From positions 124,001-188,000 of the forward strand of contig NZ_QMBP01000007.1 in assembly GCF_003289945.1 (NCBI RefSeq): a stretch of DNA of 64,000 nucleotides. Direction: 5' to 3'. The notes beneath the pieces are model-generated. The model had not been told where the DNA came from and ran no database searches. It worked only from the letters and a program-made list of their open reading frames with translations. The translations under genes were made by a program, and so were the position numbers. Origin of the DNA: Mesorhizobium hawassense. Its GTDB lineage: Bacteria > Pseudomonadota > Alphaproteobacteria > Rhizobiales > Rhizobiaceae. Position 1 is the first letter of the stretch; each line of letters opens with the position of its first letter. This document shows positions 17,727 to 26,549 of this stretch, piece after piece.

Positions 17727-19367
17727 TTGACGCAGCTGCCCACCGACTTCCCCGATTTCGGCTTGACGCCCGAGCAGCGCCGCGAGGCGGTGCGCGGCCA
17801 CTATTACGAATGGCCCGGGATGGATGGCTCGGGCGGTGAAATCTGGTGCTACAGCGACCGCTTTTCCTACCGCCCGGGCCAGACGGTGACGCTGCATGTG
17901 AGCTCGACGGCACCGCAATTCACCATCGCCGTAATCCGCGACGGAGCCGTTGAAACCAAGGTCCTCGAACAGACCGGCCTGTCGGCGCGCTGGCAGGACG
18001 CGCCCGACCAATGCTCCGTCGAGGGCTGCGGCTGGGAAGCGACGTTCGAGTTCCGCGTCGGCGAGGACTGGCCGTCCGGCGCCTATCGCATCACGCTTTC
18101 GGTGGATGGCCGCGACGGCAAGCCGATCCGCGGGCATCACCTCTTCATCGTCGCGCCCTCGCCTGGCCGCAAGCCCGGCCGCCTGCTGCAGGTCGCCGCG
18201 ACAGGCACCTGGCTCGCCTACAACACCTGGGGCGGCTCCAATCACTATCAGGGCATCACCGGCGCGAACCGCGATCAGTATGCGACAACGGTGTCGACGC
18301 AGCGCCCCTGGTGCCGCGGATTCGTCGTGCTGCCCAGGGAAGCGCCGCGCGTGCCGCTCGAAGTCGCGGTGCCGCCGAAGACCGTGCCGCGCTATCCGCA
18401 CATGGAATGGGCTTTCGCCACCGGTCACTCGAAGAAATACGCCTCCTCCGGCTGGGCGAGCTACGACAGCCATTTCTTTCGCTTCGCCGAACGCGCCGGC
18501 TATGCGGTCGATCTCGCCAGCCAGCACGAGCTGCATTTCTCATCCGAGATCCTCGATGGCTATGACTGCGTCGTCTTCGTCGGCCATGATGAATATTGGA
18601 CCTGGGAGATGCGCGACGCGGTCGACACCTATGTCGAGCGCGGCGGGCATGCGGCGCGCTTCGCCGGCAATTTCATGTGGCAGACCAGGCTGGAGGACGA
18701 GGGGCGCCGCCAGGTCTGCTACAAATACAGGGCGCGCGCCGAAGACCCCGCCTATCGCGGCGGCGACGTCACCCGCGCCACCAACTCCTGGGAAGCGCCG
18801 GAGATCGGCCGTCCCGGCAGCACCACCTTCGGCCTCAAGGCGACGCGAGGCGTCTATGCCGGCTGGGGCGGCTGCGCGCCGCGCGGCGTTCGCGGCTTTC
18901 CGGTCTACCGTCCCGAGCACTGGGCCTTCGCCGGCACCGGCATCTATTATGGCGACCTGCTCGGCGCCGACAGCCATGTCTATGGCTATGAGGTCGATGG
19001 GCTCGATTTCGAGATTCGTGGTGGCCTGCCCTACCCGACCGCGGAGAGCGGCGCGCCGGACGGCCTGCAGGTGCTGGCCGTCGGCATGGCCAGCCAAGTC
19101 GAGGAAAGCGCCGACATCCCGATCGAGGACCAGTTCCTCACCGACGAGGACGGCCGCTTCACCGCCGAGACGCTATTCGGCGAGGCCAGCGACGCCAACC
19201 TCGACAAGGTCAAGCGCGGCAACGGCATGATCGTCAATTTTTCGCGCGGCAAGGGCGAAGTGTTCCATGCCGGAAGCTGCGAGTGGGTCGCCGGCCTGCT
19301 GAGGCAGGACGCGATGGTCGAACGCGTGACCAAAAATGTTCTCGACCGCTACCTTGGAAAGTCCTGA
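17727..19367 (+). CDS. N,N-dimethylformamidase beta subunit-like protein
   Basis: A 546-residue protein similar to the large (beta) subunit of N,N-dimethylformamidase, which hydrolyses the amide bond of dimethylformamide using a mononuclear iron held by Tyr and Glu residues. Family blocks seen are GHYYEWPGMDGSGGEIWCYS, a beta-sandwich N-terminal part (about 40-140), YNTWGGSNHY, SSGWASYDSHFFRFAERAGY and GYDCVVFVGHDEYWTWEMRD. No small alpha subunit lies beside it. The start is TTG, five bases after AGGTG. It is the first gene of a tight operon with a class III aminotransferase one base downstream. The real substrate is likely another amide. Confidence 0.8.
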   Translation: MTQLPTDFPDFGLTPEQRREAVRGHYYEWPGMDGSGGEIWCYSDRFSYRPGQTVTLHVSSTAPQFTIAVIRDGAVETKVLEQTGLSARWQDAPDQCSVEGCGWEATFEFRVGEDWPSGAYRITLSVDGRDGKPIRGHHLFIVAPSPGRKPGRLLQVAATGTWLAYNTWGGSNHYQGITGANRDQYATTVSTQRPWCRGFVVLPREAPRVPLEVAVPPKTVPRYPHMEWAFATGHSKKYASSGWASYDSHFFRFAERAGYAVDLASQHELHFSSEILDGYDCVVFVGHDEYWTWEMRDAVDTYVERGGHAARFAGNFMWQTRLEDEGRRQVCYKYRARAEDPAYRGGDVTRATNSWEAPEIGRPGSTTFGLKATRGVYAGWGGCAPRGVRGFPVYRPEHWAFAGTGIYYGDLLGADSHVYGYEVDGLDFEIRGGLPYPTAESGAPDGLQVLAVGMASQVEESADIPIEDQFLTDEDGRFTAETLFGEASDANLDKVKRGNGMIVNFSRGKGEVFHAGSCEWVAGLLRQDAMVERVTKNVLDRYLGKS

Positions 19368-19368
19368 C

Positions 19369-20751
19369 ATGTCGAAACTGGAAATGCAGCCGTCGCCCGA
19401 GCCTGAGGCCCGGTCGCCATCGCACCTGTTCTATCTCTCGAGCCTGCGCCGGCCGCTGGTCGACCGCGCCGAAGGCATCTATTTCTGGACGAAGGACGGT
19501 CGCCGCTTCATCGACGGCTCGAGCGGCCCGATGGTTGCCAATATCGGCCACTCCAACCGCAACGTGCTCGAAGCCATGAAGCGGCAGATGGATAAGACCA
19601 CTTTCGCCTACCGGCTGCATTTCGAGAACGAGCCGGCGGAAGAACTCGCGCGGAAGCTGGCCAGCAAACTACCCGCCGGCATGGACCGCATCTTCTTCGT
19701 TTCCGGTGGCTCCGAAGCGACCGAATCCTGCATCAAGCTCGCCCGGCAGTGGGCTGTCGTCACCGGCCAGCCGAAGCGCTGGAAGGTCATCACCCGCTTC
19801 CCCTCCTATCACGGCGGCACGCTAGGCTCGCTCGCCGTCACCGGCGACGATGCGCTGGCCGAAAGCTTCACGCCGATGATGCGGGTGATGCCGGCTATCC
19901 CCGCGCCAACCGCCTGGCGCGACCGTGACAACCTTTCCATGGAACAGCGCGGCGTCCGCTATGCCGACATGCTCGAGGAGAAAATTCTCGCCGAAGGGCA
20001 GGAAAGCGTGCTCGCCTTCATCATGGAGCCGGTCGGCGGCGCAGCCACCGCAGCGCTGGTCGCGCCCGACAGCTACTATCCGCGCATCCGCGAGATCTGC
20101 GACCGCTACGGCATTCTTCTCATCCACGACGAAGTGATGTGCGGCTCCGGCCGCACCGGCAAATTCCTGGGCGGCGACCACTGGAACTGCAGGCCCGACA
20201 TCGTCGCGCTGTCGAAGGGGCTGGGCTCGGGCTACGCCCCGCTCGGCGCGTTGGCAGCGCCGATGCGGCTGGTCGAGCCGCTGCTGGCCGCCGGCGGTTT
20301 CCAGCACGGCCACACCTATGCTGGCAATCCGCTCGCCTGCGCCGCCGGCCTTGCCGTGCTCGGCGAGATGGACCGGCTTGATCTGATCGCCAACGCCGCT
20401 GCCATGGGCGACGTGCTGATCGACGAATTGAAGGCGCTGCAAAAGCGCTTCTCCTTCATTGCCGACGTGCGCGGCAAGGGCCTCCTTCTCGGCGCCGAAC
20501 TGCTTGCCGATCCGGAGACGCTGAAGCCCATCGACCCCGCTCGCAAGGCAACGCAGCGCCTGCTCGATCACGCCTATGCGCGCGGCCTGATCATCTATGG
20601 TCGCAAGGTCAAGGGCGGCGTCGACGGCGACAATTTCATGGTGGCGCCGCCAATGATCATCACGCGTGAGCAGATCGGCGAGATGATTTCCATCATCGGC
20701 GACTCGCTGGAAGCGCTCGCCAATGAACTCGACCTGCCGGTCGAACGCTGA
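19369..20751 (+). CDS. Class III (omega-amino acid) aminotransferase
   Basis: A 460-residue PLP enzyme of fold type I. GGSEATESCIKLARQW marks the phosphate-binding loop, LIHDEVMCGSGRTGKF the Asp contacting the pyridine nitrogen, and ALSKGLGSGYAPLGAL the Schiff-base Lys. HGHTYAGNPLACAAGLAVL is a typical class III block. It would move the amino group from an omega-amine or beta-amino acid to an oxo acid. It starts one base after the preceding stop and ends nine bases before the BKACE gene, so it is translationally linked to an amide/amine pathway. Confidence 0.93.
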   Translation: MSKLEMQPSPEPEARSPSHLFYLSSLRRPLVDRAEGIYFWTKDGRRFIDGSSGPMVANIGHSNRNVLEAMKRQMDKTTFAYRLHFENEPAEELARKLASKLPAGMDRIFFVSGGSEATESCIKLARQWAVVTGQPKRWKVITRFPSYHGGTLGSLAVTGDDALAESFTPMMRVMPAIPAPTAWRDRDNLSMEQRGVRYADMLEEKILAEGQESVLAFIMEPVGGAATAALVAPDSYYPRIREICDRYGILLIHDEVMCGSGRTGKFLGGDHWNCRPDIVALSKGLGSGYAPLGALAAPMRLVEPLLAAGGFQHGHTYAGNPLACAAGLAVLGEMDRLDLIANAAAMGDVLIDELKALQKRFSFIADVRGKGLLLGAELLADPETLKPIDPARKATQRLLDHAYARGLIIYGRKVKGGVDGDNFMVAPPMIITREQIGEMISIIGDSLEALANELDLPVER

Positions 20752-20760
20752 GGGACGACA

Positions 20761-21690
20761 ATGGCGCCCAGGAAAGTCATCATCACCTGCGCCGTGACCG
20801 GTTCGGTGCACACGCCGTCAATGTCGCCACATCTGCCGATCACCCCCGACCAGATCGCCACGGATGCCATCGCCGCGGCCGAGGCCGGCGCCTCGATCCT
20901 GCACCTGCACGCCCGGGATCCCAACGACGGCCGGCCGACCTCCGATCCGGAGGTGTTCATGCAGTTCCTGCCCCGTATCAAGCAGGCGACCGACGTTGTG
21001 ATCAACATCACCACCGGCGGCTCGTCGCTGATGACGCTCGACCAGCGGTTGGCGGCGCCTTTGCGGGCGCAGCCCGAAATGTGCTCGCTCAACATGGGCT
21101 CGATGAATTTCGGGTTGTTCCCGATGCTGGAGCGGCCGCGCGAATGGCGGCACGAATGGGAGCCAAAGCTTCTCGAAGCCACCCGTGACACCATCTTCAG
21201 GAACACCTTCGCCGATATGGAATCGATCCTAGAGAAGCTCGGCAAAGGCTGCGGCACGCGCTTCGAATTCGAATGCTACGATGTTGGCCATCTCTATTCG
21301 CTGGCGCATTTCCGAGACCGCGGCTTGGTTTCAGGGCCATTCTTCATTCAGTTCGTGCTCGGCATCCTCGGCGGCATCGGCGCCGATCCCGACAATCTCG
21401 TCCACATGAAACGCATCGCCGACAAACTGTTCGGCGGCAGCTACCAGTTCTCGGTGCTCGCCGCCGGCCGCCAGCAGATGTCGTTGATTTCGATTGCCGC
21501 GGCGATGGGCGGCAACGTCCGCGTCGGCCTGGAGGACAGCCTCTACGACGGGCGGCAGTTGGCAAAGTCGAATGCCGACCAGGTGCGCCGTATTCGCGGC
21601 ATTCTCGACGGCCTGTCGCTGGAGGTCGCCACGCCCGCGGAAGCGCGCGAAATGCTGACGTTGAAGGGCGGCGACCGGGTGGGGTTTTGA
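20761..21690 (+). CDS. BKACE (3-keto-5-aminohexanoate cleavage) family enzyme
   Basis: A 309-residue TIM-barrel enzyme of the beta-keto acid cleavage family (Kce/DUF849). It has the zinc-binding strand IITCAVTGSVHTPSMSPH and the catalytic Glu/His sets in ASILHLHARDPNDGRP and NVRVGLEDSLYDG. It would join acetyl-CoA to a beta-keto acid and cleave it to acetoacetate and a new CoA ester. Its position directly behind an aminotransferase suggests the beta-keto acid comes from transamination. Its stop overlaps the next start by one base. Confidence 0.93.
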   Translation: MAPRKVIITCAVTGSVHTPSMSPHLPITPDQIATDAIAAAEAGASILHLHARDPNDGRPTSDPEVFMQFLPRIKQATDVVINITTGGSSLMTLDQRLAAPLRAQPEMCSLNMGSMNFGLFPMLERPREWRHEWEPKLLEATRDTIFRNTFADMESILEKLGKGCGTRFEFECYDVGHLYSLAHFRDRGLVSGPFFIQFVLGILGGIGADPDNLVHMKRIADKLFGGSYQFSVLAAGRQQMSLISIAAAMGGNVRVGLEDSLYDGRQLAKSNADQVRRIRGILDGLSLEVATPAEAREMLTLKGGDRVGF

Positions 21691-22184
21691 TGCTTTCGCC
21701 AACTATCATCCTCCGCCCCGGCCGCATCGACGACGTCGAAACCATCCATGCAGCCCTGCTGCGCCTCGGCACCCATATCGGCGCGCATCAGGAAATCACC
21801 TCGACCGCCAACGATCTCCGCCGCTACGGTTTCGGTGAGAAACTCGCCTTCTCCACCCTGATAGCCGAGGTAGAGGGCGAATTCGCCGGGCTTTGCCTGC
21901 ATTTCCCGATCTTCTCGACCTGGATGGGCCGTCCAGGCGTCTATGTGCAGGACCTCTATGTCGAGGATCGCTTCCGTGGTTGGCGCATCGGCGAAAAGCT
22001 GTTGCGCCGCGTGGCAAAGGAGTGCCGAGCGGCGGGCGGTGTCTATCTGAGGCTGTCCGTCGACACCGACAATGAAACGGCCAAGGCCTTTTATGAGAGA
22101 CTGGGCATCGGCTGGTCGAACTACGAACAGGTGCAGAAGATCGTCGGCGACGCCTTCTTTGTCTTTGCCGACGGGGAGGAATGA
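21690..22184 (+). CDS. GNAT N-acetyltransferase
   Basis: A 164-residue acetyltransferase. The acetyl-CoA loop is near VQDLYVEDRFRGWRIGEKLL (motif A, R-x-x-G-x-G type) and motif B is near LRLSVDTDNETAKAFYERLG. The start ATG overlaps the BKACE stop (TGATG), so an upstream extension of the frame is not real. It probably acetylates an amine or polyamine; its neighbour is an acetylpolyamine deacetylase-like protein, which would reverse the step. Confidence 0.9.
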   Translation: MLSPTIILRPGRIDDVETIHAALLRLGTHIGAHQEITSTANDLRRYGFGEKLAFSTLIAEVEGEFAGLCLHFPIFSTWMGRPGVYVQDLYVEDRFRGWRIGEKLLRRVAKECRAAGGVYLRLSVDTDNETAKAFYERLGIGWSNYEQVQKIVGDAFFVFADGEE

Positions 22185-22186
22185 CG

Positions 22187-23215
22187 ATGAAAGTTTTCTA
22201 TGCCGAGGAGCAGAAACGCCACGATCCCAAGGCTTTCCTTTCCAGCGGCGCGCCGCAGCCCAACCCGGAGAAGCCGGAGCGCATCGAAAGACTATTAGCC
22301 GGCGCAAGATTGGCCGGTTTGATGGTCGAACGTCCAAGGAACCATGGCCTTGGACCGATCGCGACGGTGCACACGCCTGAATATCTCGACTTCCTCGAGC
22401 ACATCTTCGTACGCTGGCAGCGCATCGACGGCGCTTCGGCGGAGGTCATTCCGAACATTCATCCGATCGCCCGCAACGGTTCCTATCCGGCATCGGCTGT
22501 CGGCCAGGCCGGCTACCACATGGCCGACACCGCCTGCCCGATCTCGGCCGAGACCTGGAACAGCGCGCTTTGGAGCGCCTGGACCGCGGTCGAAGCCTCC
22601 GAAACTGTGATGGCCGGCGCGTCTTCGGCCTATGCGCTCTGCCGCCCGCCGGGCCACCATGCCTTCGCCGATGTCGCCGGCGGCTTCTGCTTCATCAACA
22701 ATTCGGCGGTCGCGGCGCAGGTGCTGCGCAGGAGTGCCGCGCGCGTCGCCATCCTCGACGTCGACCTGCATCACGGCAACGGCACGCAAGGCATCTTCTA
22801 CGCCCGCTCGGACGTGCTGTCCGTCTCGCTGCACGCAGATCCGGTACGCTTCTATCCGTTCTTCTGGGGCCATGCCGACGAACGCGGCGAAGGCCCCGGC
22901 CTCGGCTACAATCTCAACCTGCCGCTGCCGCGCAAATCCGGCGACGCGGCGTTCCTCGAAGCGCTGGCGACCGCCTTCCAGCGCATCCGCGCCTTTGCGC
23001 CGGAAGCGCTGGTCGTGGCTCTCGGCCTCGACGCCTTCGAAGGCGACCCGTTTGGCGGGCTTTCGGTGTCGACGCCCGGCTTCTCTCGCATCGGCGAGGC
23101 GATTGCCGGGCTCGGCCTGCCGACGGTGATCGTCCAGGAAGGCGGCTATCTCTGCGATGCGCTGGGCGACAATCTCACCGCTTTCCTGACCGGCTTCGGC
23201 GGCAAGCAGGCTTAG
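22187..23215 (+). CDS. Histone deacetylase / acetylpolyamine amidohydrolase-like protein
   Basis: A 342-residue arginase-fold, zinc-dependent deacetylase. Active-site blocks are CRPPGHHAFADVAGGFCF (the His pair), ILDVDLHHGNGTQGIF (zinc ligands Asp/His), LGLDAFEGDP (the third zinc ligand Asp) and VIVQEGGY. Bacterial members such as acetylpolyamine amidohydrolase remove acetyl groups from polyamines. ATG 22187 is preferred over ATG 22181 because GGGAGGA lies eight bases away. It is the last gene of the operon and ends three bases from the convergent class V enzyme. Confidence 0.93.
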   Translation: MKVFYAEEQKRHDPKAFLSSGAPQPNPEKPERIERLLAGARLAGLMVERPRNHGLGPIATVHTPEYLDFLEHIFVRWQRIDGASAEVIPNIHPIARNGSYPASAVGQAGYHMADTACPISAETWNSALWSAWTAVEASETVMAGASSAYALCRPPGHHAFADVAGGFCFINNSAVAAQVLRRSAARVAILDVDLHHGNGTQGIFYARSDVLSVSLHADPVRFYPFFWGHADERGEGPGLGYNLNLPLPRKSGDAAFLEALATAFQRIRAFAPEALVVALGLDAFEGDPFGGLSVSTPGFSRIGEAIAGLGLPTVIVQEGGYLCDALGDNLTAFLTGFGGKQA

Positions 23216-23218
23216 CCT

Positions 23219-24475
23219 CTACGAACGCTGTTGCCGAAGCATCGCGACCACGCGGTGCACGCTTTCCAGCGTCTCCTCGATCTCGGCCGCCGTGTTGTAA
23301 TGCGCGATGCCGATGCGCACGACGCCCTGCTCGGCCGGTATGCCGAGCTGATGGACGATCTCCCACGCGTAATTATGGCCCGACCACAGGAAGATGTTTT
23401 CGGCGTTCATCTGCCGCACGATCGTTTCCGGCGCGATGCCTTCGACGGTGAAGGAAACGGTCGGCACCCGCTCAGCGAGGCGTTGCGGATCGGTGATGCC
23501 GCGGATGACCAGGCCATCGATATCGGACAGGCCTTCGATCAATTGCCAGGCCAGCGCGTTCTCGTAGGCGATCGACACCTCGAACGCCTTGGCGATCCGC
23601 TGCCGGCGCGATCCGCCCGCGCCGAGATCGGCGAAATAATCGACCGCCGCCGTCAGCCCGGCCATCAGCTCGATCTGCGGCGTCCCGAGTTCGAACCGCT
23701 CCGGCAACCCGTTCGAGGAGCAGCGGCATTTGTAAGGTTTCAGACCGTCGATGACGTCGCGACGCCCCCACAAAATGCCCATATGCGGCCCGAAGAATTT
23801 GTAAGCTGAGCAGATCAGGAAATCGCAGCCGAGGTCCTGCACGTCGATCCGCCCATGCGGCGCAAACTGCACGGCATCGACATAGACCAGCGCACCGGCC
23901 TTTTTGGCGGTCGCCGTCAACGCTTTGACGCGGTTGATCGACCCGGTGAGGTTCGAAGCATAGTTCAACGCCACCAGCCTCGTCCTGTCCGAAAGCTGCG
24001 CCTTCAGCGCCGCCTCCTCGACCTGCCAGCTTGTCTCGTCGAAAGGCAGGAAGCGCACGACAAGCTCGAGATCCTCGGCAAGCTGCAGCCAGGGCGAGAC
24101 ATTGCCTTCGTGGTCCATGCGCGTGACGATGATCTCGTCGCCCGGCTTCATCGTGCGGCCAAGCGTGCGCGACATGTGGTAGGTCAGCGTCGTCATGTTG
24201 GCGCCGATGACGATCTCCTCGGCGCTTGAAGCGTTGAGGAAATCGGCCATGGCGGCATGCGCCGCGTCGACCACCTGCTGCGCCGCGACCGTCGTTTCGA
24301 AAAAGCCGCCGAGATTGGCGTTGGTGGTGAGCAGGCAGTGCGACACCGCGTCCGCCACCGCTTGCGGCACCTGCGTGCCGGCCGGATTGTCGAGATAGAT
24401 GCGGCGGTGCCCTTTGTCGGTCATTGAAAGTGCCGGAAATTTGCCGCGCACCGCCTCGATCGGAAAATCCGCCAT
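23219..24475 (-). CDS. Cysteine desulfurase-like class V PLP enzyme
   Basis: A 418-residue class V aminotransferase-type protein. The PLP Lys lies in CDFLICSAYKFFGPHMGILW, and substrate-binding strands include IYLDNPAGTQVPQAV and YVDAVQFAPHGRIDV. SufS-like enzymes carry a catalytic Cys in an RxGHHC-type loop; the corresponding region here is IFLWSGHNYAWEIV with no Cys. It more probably belongs to the VC1184-like subgroup of unknown role than to true desulfurases. No suf or isc genes are near. The start ATG 24475 is preceded by GGGAGCG. It is followed upstream by an aldo/keto reductase. Confidence 0.85.
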   Translation of the reverse strand: MADFPIEAVRGKFPALSMTDKGHRRIYLDNPAGTQVPQAVADAVSHCLLTTNANLGGFFETTVAAQQVVDAAHAAMADFLNASSAEEIVIGANMTTLTYHMSRTLGRTMKPGDEIIVTRMDHEGNVSPWLQLAEDLELVVRFLPFDETSWQVEEAALKAQLSDRTRLVALNYASNLTGSINRVKALTATAKKAGALVYVDAVQFAPHGRIDVQDLGCDFLICSAYKFFGPHMGILWGRRDVIDGLKPYKCRCSSNGLPERFELGTPQIELMAGLTAAVDYFADLGAGGSRRQRIAKAFEVSIAYENALAWQLIEGLSDIDGLVIRGITDPQRLAERVPTVSFTVEGIAPETIVRQMNAENIFLWSGHNYAWEIVHQLGIPAEQGVVRIGIAHYNTAAEIEETLESVHRVVAMLRQQRS

Positions 24476-24512
24476 CGTCTCGCTCCCCTTGTCCTTCCTC
24501 AACGACTTCCGA

Positions 24513-25580
24513 TCACGGGCACGGATTGCCGACGCGCTGGTGGACCGCGTCGACCGCCTTCTGCATCTCCTCCGTCCAGGCGACATCGGTCGAGGACAGC
24601 GCCATGTCGAGCTGCGCCACACTGGTGGCGCCGACGATGTTCGCGGTCACGAACGGCCGGCTCGACACAAAGGCGTTGGCGAACAGCGCCGGCTCCATGC
24701 CGAAGGAGCGCGCCAACTCGGTGTATTCCAGCAGCACTTCCGCCGCATTCGGCGTCTCGTAGCGCTGGCCGCGGTTGAAGAGCTGCGAACGCGAACCCTG
24801 CGGCCGCGCGCCATGATTGTATTTGCCGGTGAGATAGCCCTGGGCAAGCGGTGAATAGGGAAGAAACGCTATCTCCTCGCGCTCGCAGACCTCGGCAAGA
24901 TTCACTTCGAAGGTGCGGTTGACGAGGTTGTAAGCGTTCTGCAGCGATGCGATACGCGGACCGGTGCCCTTCTCGGCTTCGAACACGAAACGCATGACGC
25001 CCCAGGAACTTTCGTTCGAGAGGCCGAGATGGCGGATTTTTCCCGCTTTCACCAGTTCCTCGAAAACAGCGAGCGTTTCGGCGATCGGCGTCTCGCCTCC
25101 CGGAGTACCTGTCGCATCGGCGCGTCGAGCCACCGCTCCGATCCGCGTCGGGTTCGAGCCCCAAGGGATATCACGGTCCGGCCAGTGGATCTGATAGAGG
25201 TCGATATAGTCGGTCCCGAGTTTCGCCAGCGATTTCTCGACCGCGTCGAAAATATCGGCGCGCACCAGCTTGGACGGACGATCGCCGCGGAACCATGTGT
25301 TGGCCGTACGGCCGACCACTTTGGAGGCAAGGATGACCTTGTCGCGGTTGCGGTTGGCCTTCATCCAGCCGCCGATGATCTTTTCGGTACTGCCTTGCGT
25401 CTCCGCCTTGGGCGGGATCGAGTAAAGCTCGGCCGTGTCGATGAAGTTTACACCGCGCGAAAACGCCAGATCCATCTGCGCATGCCCTTCGGCTTCGCTG
25501 TTCTGCTGACCCCAGGTCATCGACCCCAGGCAGATTTGCGAGACAAGGAGATCGGTCCGACCGAGGCGGCGTTTTTGCAT
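24513..25580 (-). CDS. Aldo/keto reductase, Tas-like
   Basis: A 355-residue NADPH-dependent reductase with the AKR tetrad: NFIDTAELYS holds Asp and Tyr, KVILASKV the Lys, and YQIHWPD the His. A Tas/YgdS-type insertion and GKIRHLGLSNES are present, and the cofactor loop is FLPYSPLAQGYLTGKY. It reduces aldehydes or ketones; the substrate is unknown. ATG 25580 starts the conserved KRRLGRTDLLVS. The class V enzyme lies 37 bases downstream on the same strand, suggesting co-transcription. Confidence 0.92.
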   Translation of the reverse strand: MQKRRLGRTDLLVSQICLGSMTWGQQNSEAEGHAQMDLAFSRGVNFIDTAELYSIPPKAETQGSTEKIIGGWMKANRNRDKVILASKVVGRTANTWFRGDRPSKLVRADIFDAVEKSLAKLGTDYIDLYQIHWPDRDIPWGSNPTRIGAVARRADATGTPGGETPIAETLAVFEELVKAGKIRHLGLSNESSWGVMRFVFEAEKGTGPRIASLQNAYNLVNRTFEVNLAEVCEREEIAFLPYSPLAQGYLTGKYNHGARPQGSRSQLFNRGQRYETPNAAEVLLEYTELARSFGMEPALFANAFVSSRPFVTANIVGATSVAQLDMALSSTDVAWTEEMQKAVDAVHQRVGNPCP

Positions 25581-25690
25581 GAGATGTCTCCGGCGGGAGG
25601 TTTTTGCGCTGGCTGCGCTGGGAGGAAAGCCAAGCATAAGCACTGGCCGGAAATTCTCCAAGCCCGCTGTCTTCGACTTTTGCGTGACTG

Positions 25691-26149
25691 TTATCGACGG
25701 GTGGCCGCCAAGGCTCGCCGCTTGGCCTCGTCGATCAGCATGTTGGCCACCTGCATGCGGATCATGGCGCGCTGGCGCAGATGCGGCGCGACCCGGTCAG
25801 GGTGGTTGGCGAAGGCGAAGTTGCGGCGGATGCGGCCGAAATCGGCATTCTTGGCCGGACGGTCGAGGCCAAGCTCGCCGGCGATCGCTTCGGGGTCGAT
25901 CGGCGGCAGCTCTTCCTCCGGCCGGTGCTCTTCGCCGGCAAGCGCCAGTTTCGCCTGGTCGAGAAGCGCTGCGAACTCGGCCGCGAGATCGGCGCCCGAC
26001 TCACGATATTCGGCGGCGACGCTTTCGCCGGCGACCTTGATGCGGCCGGAATGCAGTTCATCGGCTACCGACAGATAGTCGAACGGGATAGACGGCCGGG
26101 CGCCCGCCTCCTCGCCTTTCTCCGAGGCGACGATCAGGTCGTCGAGCAA
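25691..26149 (-). CDS. J-domain-like (HPD-containing) protein
   Basis: A protein of about 152 residues with a C-terminal degenerate J-domain: RRNFAFANHPDRVAP contains the HPD signature, followed by an amphipathic helix (QRAMIRMQVANMLIDEAKRR) like helix III. The rest is acidic and Ala-rich. It may recruit DnaK. The start is uncertain: an in-frame TTG at 26149 has no ribosome-binding site, while further upstream a GGGGGAGG lies before an ATC codon with no ATG/GTG in between. The upstream stop is TAG just beyond that site. Confidence 0.6.
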   Translation of the reverse strand: MLDDLIVASEKGEEAGARPSIPFDYLSVADELHSGRIKVAGESVAAEYRESGADLAAEFAALLDQAKLALAGEEHRPEEELPPIDPEAIAGELGLDRPAKNADFGRIRRNFAFANHPDRVAPHLRQRAMIRMQVANMLIDEAKRRALAATRR

Positions 26150-26311
26150 CGAAGCGAAATCGAGCTTGTTCCCGGTGCCGATCTCAGCCTCCCCCTATGG
26201 TGACGGCATGCATTGATGCCGCTGAAGATAGGGCGCTCTCGTTAAAAATGAATTCTGGCGACGTTAACAATTGAGGGCATTTCCACTCGCCAAAGGGCCC
26301 CGGCCACATAG

Positions 26312-26420
26312 AATAAAAAGCCGGACTGCATTTTCGTGCAGCCCGGCAAGGTCGCCAGGAGTGGCGAGGAAAAGCCAGCCATGAGCCGGCATCGGTGCCT
26401 ACGCTCGAACCTGCCGAAAA
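26312..26420 (-). ncRNA. Candidate small RNA with a CUCC-loop hairpin
   Basis: On the minus strand a 6-bp hairpin with a CUCC tetraloop lies at 26352-26367 (TCGCCA/TGGCGA). It is followed by an 11-bp terminator stem and a T-run at 26315-26347. Loops with CUCC facing a ribosome-binding site are a common feature of alphaproteobacterial regulatory RNAs. The 5' end is unknown and the limits given are approximate. No protein gene is transcribed into this terminator from the minus strand. Confidence 0.4.
26315..26347 (-). terminator. Rho-independent terminator, minus strand
   Basis: TGCAG-C-CCGGC (26337-26347) pairs with GCCGG-A-CTGCA (26320-26330), with one mismatch and a 6-base loop. Read on the minus strand the stem is followed by TTTTT (26319-26315). 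It ends the candidate small RNA. Confidence 0.65.
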
Positions 26421-26549
26421 GTTTCACGAAAAATCGACAATGGCGGAAAAAATTCGTTCGGCATGGCAGCCATGCAATTGCTGCACTGCACAATTTTAAC
26501 AAATCGCCTATATCGTGGAGTCGGGAGGACCAACAGGGGCAACTGAGTC

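Larger units (their letters stand above)
26150..26549. other. 400-base intergenic region with a minus-strand terminator and possible sRNA
   Basis: Apart from the candidate RNA and terminator given separately, this region holds the promoter area of the small DUF1127 gene at 26550 (TATATC at about 26511, AT-rich CAATTTTAACAAATCGCC upstream). No protein frame in it is convincing. Confidence 0.4.

Noticed and set aside
21273..21689. N-terminal extension of the GNAT gene at 21690
   Set aside because: The extension lies in another frame over the BKACE gene; the overlapping start codon gives a normal GNAT length.
26242..26502. 86-codon minus-strand frame upstream of the DUF1127 gene
   Set aside because: It reads through a strong terminator and has no protein-like features.
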